Shown piece after piece: positions 4,055 through 7,059 of a stretch of DNA of 7,059 nt (position 1 is the stretch's first letter; each line of letters opens with the position of its first letter). This DNA is from Mailhella massiliensis (GTDB lineage: Bacteria; Desulfobacterota; Desulfovibrionia; Desulfovibrionales; Desulfovibrionaceae), in contig NZ_DYZA01000216.1 of NCBI RefSeq assembly GCF_020741395.1, forward strand, positions 1 to 7,059, written 5' to 3'. The notes under the pieces were generated by a model. The model was given only the letters and a program-made list of their open reading frames with translations, was not told the DNA's origin and made no database searches. The translations under genes and the position numbers were made by a program.

Positions 4055-5248
4055 TCACAACAGGTCCCGCACCCGGGCCATTACCTGTTCCACGGTGATT
4101 TCTTCCAGCGAGCGGCAGAAGCCATATCCTTTCAGACATACTTTCTGCCATACGGGAAGAATTCCTTCGCATCCGTTGGGACATTCCGTACCGGACAGGG
4201 CCTCATTTTCCGGGTAGCCGAGCATGCGCGCACAGGAAGGGCCGAACAGCACGAGAGAAGGCCCGCCGCGCAGGTAGTGCCTCATGTGGGGCACCACGCC
4301 CTCGCAGCCTATGTGCAGCCGGGCATGGCACACAAGCGCCATGAACTCGTCAAAGTCCGTGCGGCCGCGCAGATCTGTCACCTGGTCCTCCATCCCCGCC
4401 GGCACAGGGAAATTCTTTTCCATGCCCAGCAGCACCACGGGAAGGAACGGATGTTGACGGTGCAGCGCTTCCAGAAGCGCGGTATATTTGGCCGCATCCC
4501 ACAGCTTCAGAGACGTGGGGGTGGCTCCCGCTTCCCGTTGCAGGGTGATGTAGCCGGGGCGAAGATGAAAGCGCCGGGCCAGCTCTTCCCACGAAAGGCG
4601 GGGAAGCAGGGTGAAGGCGCTGTCTTTCAGGTTCAGCGCGCCGTTGAAATCCGCCTGCCCTCGACGGAAATTTCCCATGACTTCGGCATAATGAAGGCCC
4701 ATGGCCTGACATTCGTCGAGATAAAACGCCGAATGGGAAGACTGGAACGCGAGCAGGCTCCGCGCATACTCCAAAAGAGGCGGGGAAAGCCTGTGCAGGC
4801 GCTCGCCGCAGTACGACTTGAGCTGCGGGTTCTGCATGACGTCGAACACGGCGTCAAAGGAGGAAACATCCATGTTCTCTTTCAGGGTATGTATCTTCCC
4901 CACATACGGGCAGGAGAAGCACAGGGGCTTCATGCAGGATTCCGGCGTGTTGGTATAGATATCCACGCTGCACGGGCAGGCGGAAAGCTCGACAAGGGCA
5001 TCCATCCAGGCGAGGTTGAGCACCACGTCGCCGATCCCGCCGCGCAGCAGAAAAGCAAGGTGCAGGACCTCATCGCGGTGCGAAGGGCGCGTGAGGCAGA
5101 CTTCGCCGGAAATTTTTCCCCAAAGCGCCCTGCCCGCAGCCCAGAGCGCCAGCCGCCATGCCGCCAGCCTGGGGTTCGCCGGGTATGCCTCCCGCAGCTT
5201 CGCCACCTGATGGCCGGCCTTGTCGAAAAAAGGGATCAGCGTGGGCAT
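4055..5248 (-). CDS. Glycosyltransferase family 9 / heptosyltransferase-like protein
   Basis: The 397-residue product resembles GT9 enzymes such as ADP-heptose:LPS heptosyltransferases, which add sugars to lipopolysaccharide at the cytoplasmic face. Supporting features are the N-terminal nucleotide-fold loop LLRGGIGDVVLNLAWMDAL (68-85, with the GGIGD signature) and the C-terminal donor-side region: HIGCEGVVPHMRHYLRGGPSLVLFGPS at 312-338, a cysteine cluster Cys356, Cys360, Cys371 and Cys378, and the terminal ITVEQVMARVRDLL typical of the family. The classic D-x-x-x-x-H-x-A motif is not clean, so the donor sugar is uncertain. The start at 5248 is chosen for GGAGG six bases upstream; an earlier in-frame ATG at 5371 would lie deep inside the preceding gene. 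The coding region overlaps the upstream gene by 13 bp, which implies translational coupling. It is the last gene of the - strand operon. Confidence 0.78.
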   Translation of the reverse strand: MPTLIPFFDKAGHQVAKLREAYPANPRLAAWRLALWAAGRALWGKISGEVCLTRPSHRDEVLHLAFLLRGGIGDVVLNLAWMDALVELSACPCSVDIYTNTPESCMKPLCFSCPYVGKIHTLKENMDVSSFDAVFDVMQNPQLKSYCGERLHRLSPPLLEYARSLLAFQSSHSAFYLDECQAMGLHYAEVMGNFRRGQADFNGALNLKDSAFTLLPRLSWEELARRFHLRPGYITLQREAGATPTSLKLWDAAKYTALLEALHRQHPFLPVVLLGMEKNFPVPAGMEDQVTDLRGRTDFDEFMALVCHARLHIGCEGVVPHMRHYLRGGPSLVLFGPSCARMLGYPENEALSGTECPNGCEGILPVWQKVCLKGYGFCRSLEEITVEQVMARVRDLL

Positions 5249-6750
5249 GAGCTTCCTCCCCTCTCTTCCAGAGGCAGGCGGGAAAGCAGCATCTTCGCGC
5301 TTTCCTCCCAGGTAAGGGGACGTATGCCCGCAGAGGAAACGGTTTTTCCTTCGGCATGGCGGCGAAGCCATGTTTCAAGGCATGCGGCCAAGCATTCCGG
5401 TTCCTTTCCGGCAAAATAGGCGGCGCTCTCTCCGGCAATTTCCCGAAACACCGGGATATCCCGCAGAATGAGCGGCCTGCCGTGACGCGCGCCTTCCACG
5501 ACGGCAAGGCCGAAGCCTTCCGCCTCGGAGGGAAAAAGCACGCAGGCGGCGGCTTCATAGACCTTGTCGAGGTATTCGTCGCTGATGCCTTTGAGCCAGA
5601 AAAGCCGTCTGCCGTTTTCAGGGTGCTGTTCGATTGCCTTTATCAGCCCGTCGACCTTCCAGCCCGGCCTGCCCACCATGACGAAATTCACATCCACGCC
5701 CTTCGCCCACAGAAGTTCAAACGCGGCAAGAGCCTGCGCATAGCCCTTGCGCGGCTCGACCGTGCTCACTTCCAAAAAGCTGGGACGCGCCGCCATGGCG
5801 GAAAAGACCTGTTCCGCAGAGCCGGGAATACCGCCGCTGCCTGCGTCCTTTTTCACCTCGGAGCCGAGATGGAACCACGAGATGGAAAAATCGCCGTCCT
5901 TTTCCCGCCAGTGCTCTTTTCTCCACTGGCGGTATTCTTCCGCCACGCTTCTGGAATCGGCGATGACGCCATGGAAGCCGGATATCACCTGTATCCACTG
6001 CTGGTAGTGCTCCACTATGGAATCAGGGCAATACTGCCCATGCGTCAGGGGAATAAGGTCGTAAATGATGGAAAAAAGGCGAACTCCCGCATTTTTCATG
6101 GCTGTCAGCGCGTTTTTCTGTACCGCCGTAGCTTCAAAATCCGTAATGACGGAAAGAAAAATATCCCCCGGAGCGATATCAATGGGCATATCATTTGCAG
6201 AATCATATTCTCCAGAAGCATACTTTCCATGGAAACCGTCTGCGTAGAAGTACCCGAACGCCCCCTGACGGGAATAGACGGGACGAAGCTCATACCCCTG
6301 CGGCAGAAGATTTTTCATGGCGGAAAACAGGGAGACCGTCGTCCGCGTGATGCCGCTTTTCGTATCGCTTTCCCGTACCCTGCCGATATCGAAAAAAAAC
6401 TTCTTCGTCCGACGGGATACGGGATAAACGCTCATGCCTTTGCGCGGCATGGGGTACACGCCCGTGTAGCGCAGCTTGAATATCTCCAGAAAGCCGATAT
6501 AGCCGCACACCTTGCTGCTGCTTCGCTTTACGGCCAGAACGGGAAGGCCTTTGCCCAGCTCGACGCTGACAAGATCATCCAGCTCGCGCAGGGTCAGAAC
6601 CGGTATTCCGCAGAGGAAAAGACGGCGCACGAACGCCTGCTCGGCATCCTCGGCGGCCTCGCGCCATGCGTTGCCGCGGAAGAACCCGCAGAAAGGGAGC
6701 CTTTGCAGATGACGATAGGCGAAGGAACGGAAGAAGAGGTTCTTGTTCAC
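5236..6750 (-). CDS. Glycosyltransferase family 4 protein with N-terminal extension
   Basis: The 504-residue product is a GT-B-fold, GT4-type sugar transferase, probably acting on a surface glycan. The core begins around FFFDIGRVRESDTKSGITRT (118-137), the usual N-terminal beginning of many O-antigen GT4 enzymes. It continues with IIYDLIPLTHGQY (228-240), ADSRSVAEEY, the donor-domain entry FLEVSTVEPRKGY (325-337), VGRPGW, and FPSEAEGFGLAVVEGARHGRPL (406-427) with the E-x7-E pair Glu411 and Glu419. Residues 1 to about 115 precede the normal start of the family and match nothing I recognise. The start is GTG 6750, with AAGGA nine bases upstream immediately after the preceding stop codon; the gap to the upstream gene is 12 bp. 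The sugar donor and linkage cannot be deduced. Confidence 0.88.
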   Translation of the reverse strand: MNKNLFFRSFAYRHLQRLPFCGFFRGNAWREAAEDAEQAFVRRLFLCGIPVLTLRELDDLVSVELGKGLPVLAVKRSSSKVCGYIGFLEIFKLRYTGVYPMPRKGMSVYPVSRRTKKFFFDIGRVRESDTKSGITRTTVSLFSAMKNLLPQGYELRPVYSRQGAFGYFYADGFHGKYASGEYDSANDMPIDIAPGDIFLSVITDFEATAVQKNALTAMKNAGVRLFSIIYDLIPLTHGQYCPDSIVEHYQQWIQVISGFHGVIADSRSVAEEYRQWRKEHWREKDGDFSISWFHLGSEVKKDAGSGGIPGSAEQVFSAMAARPSFLEVSTVEPRKGYAQALAAFELLWAKGVDVNFVMVGRPGWKVDGLIKAIEQHPENGRRLFWLKGISDEYLDKVYEAAACVLFPSEAEGFGLAVVEGARHGRPLILRDIPVFREIAGESAAYFAGKEPECLAACLETWLRRHAEGKTVSSAGIRPLTWEESAKMLLSRLPLEERGGSSCPR

Positions 6751-6762
6751 GCTGAGTCATCC

Positions 6763-7059
6763 TTAGTGAAGAATTTCCATGAGATGATGGTACACCTTCT
6801 CAAGAGAGAATTTGCGGTGTGCATCTTGGGCGAGCTCTTCATAGTCAAAATTTTCTGAAAGCATTTTGCCGAGGAGAGCACTGTTCTCAGCAGGAGCTTC
6901 TTTCATGACACGGCTTCCACGGCATAGAAGTTGATTCATTGGCATGGCATTGCGAGTAAGAACCCGGCATCCACAAAGTTGAGCCTCAATGATGGGGATA
7001 CCCAGCCCTTCACTTAATGAAGGGAAAAATAATACTTTACATTTCTTGTACAATTCAAT
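6763..7059 (-). CDS. Glycosyltransferase family 4, C-terminal part (continues off the right edge)
   Basis: Only the last 98 codons are in the window; the frame is open to the edge, so the true start lies outside. The visible part is the end of a GT4 donor-binding domain: ELYKKCKVLFFPSLSEGLGIPIIEAQLCGCRVL, with E-x7-E pair Glu in SEGLG and Glu in IIEA, followed by the usual NAMP loop and C-terminal helices. It ends 12 bp before the GTG of the next transferase. By hand count over sampled lines, its GC is near 45-50 percent, lower than about 58 percent in a sampled block near 5250, which suggests separate acquisition within the cluster. Confidence 0.88.
   Translation of the reverse strand: MELYKKCKVLFFPSLSEGLGIPIIEAQLCGCRVLTRNAMPMNQLLCRGSRVMKEAPAENSALLGKMLSENFDYEELAQDAHRKFSLEKVYHHLMEILH

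Noticed and set aside
4277..5419. Long + strand frame of 380 codons opposite the glycosyltransferase genes
   Set aside because: It is antisense to two well-supported glycosyltransferases that carry clear family motifs; a shadow frame.
5356..6858. Long + strand frame of 500 codons opposite the 504-residue GT4
   Set aside because: It is antisense to a gene with EX7E and other GT4 motifs; the translation has no recognisable domain.

Overview
The window looks like the edge of a mobile element sitting beside a bacterial chromosomal tRNA and a surface-glycan gene cluster. GC is moderate to high. A heptosyltransferase-like (GT9-type) gene and a Mu-type com-mom pair point to a Gram-negative host. 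The style of the tail chaperone and of Mom recalls prophages of gut Desulfovibrionaceae (Desulfovibrio/Bilophila type), but that is an impression from memory and not something the sequence proves.

Positions 1-3131 (all + strand) are phage-derived: a tyrosine integrase (183-1241), a phage tail-assembly chaperone (1318-1869), a 48-residue peptide resembling only the glycyl-radical C-terminus of the anaerobic ribonucleotide reductase NrdD (1877-2023), a GC-rich hairpin-dense leader (2024-2204), a Com zinc-finger translational activator (2205-2438), and an overlapping Mom DNA-modification enzyme (about 2365-3090). The series closes with a 17-bp perfect-stem terminator (3094-3131). A helix at 2350-2398 can bury the mom Shine-Dalgarno, which closely mirrors the translational lock that Com opens in phage Mu. 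The cargo is therefore best read as an anti-restriction DNA-modification module carried by a rearranged or decaying prophage.

Positions 3132-3502 hold a chromosomal tRNA-Asn(GTT) on the - strand (3371-3446, CCA encoded), with its own promoter (about 3474-3502) and hairpin terminator (3335-3360). Its 3' end faces the phage genes, the usual geometry for a tRNA used as an integration target. A 12-bp direct repeat (3218-3229 and 3446-3457) lies around it, but no convincing att duplication could be closed inside the window.

Positions 3503-4054 are a GC-rich, palindrome-rich stretch in which I see no credible gene. From 4055 to the right edge there is a - strand glycosyltransferase operon read from right to left: the C-terminus of one GT4-type enzyme (6763-7059, entering from outside), a 504-residue GT4-type enzyme with an extra N-terminal segment (5236-6750, GTG start), and a GT9/heptosyltransferase-like enzyme (4055-5248). 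Gaps are 12 bp and -13 bp, so the genes are probably co-translated and build a cell-surface glycan such as LPS core or O-antigen.
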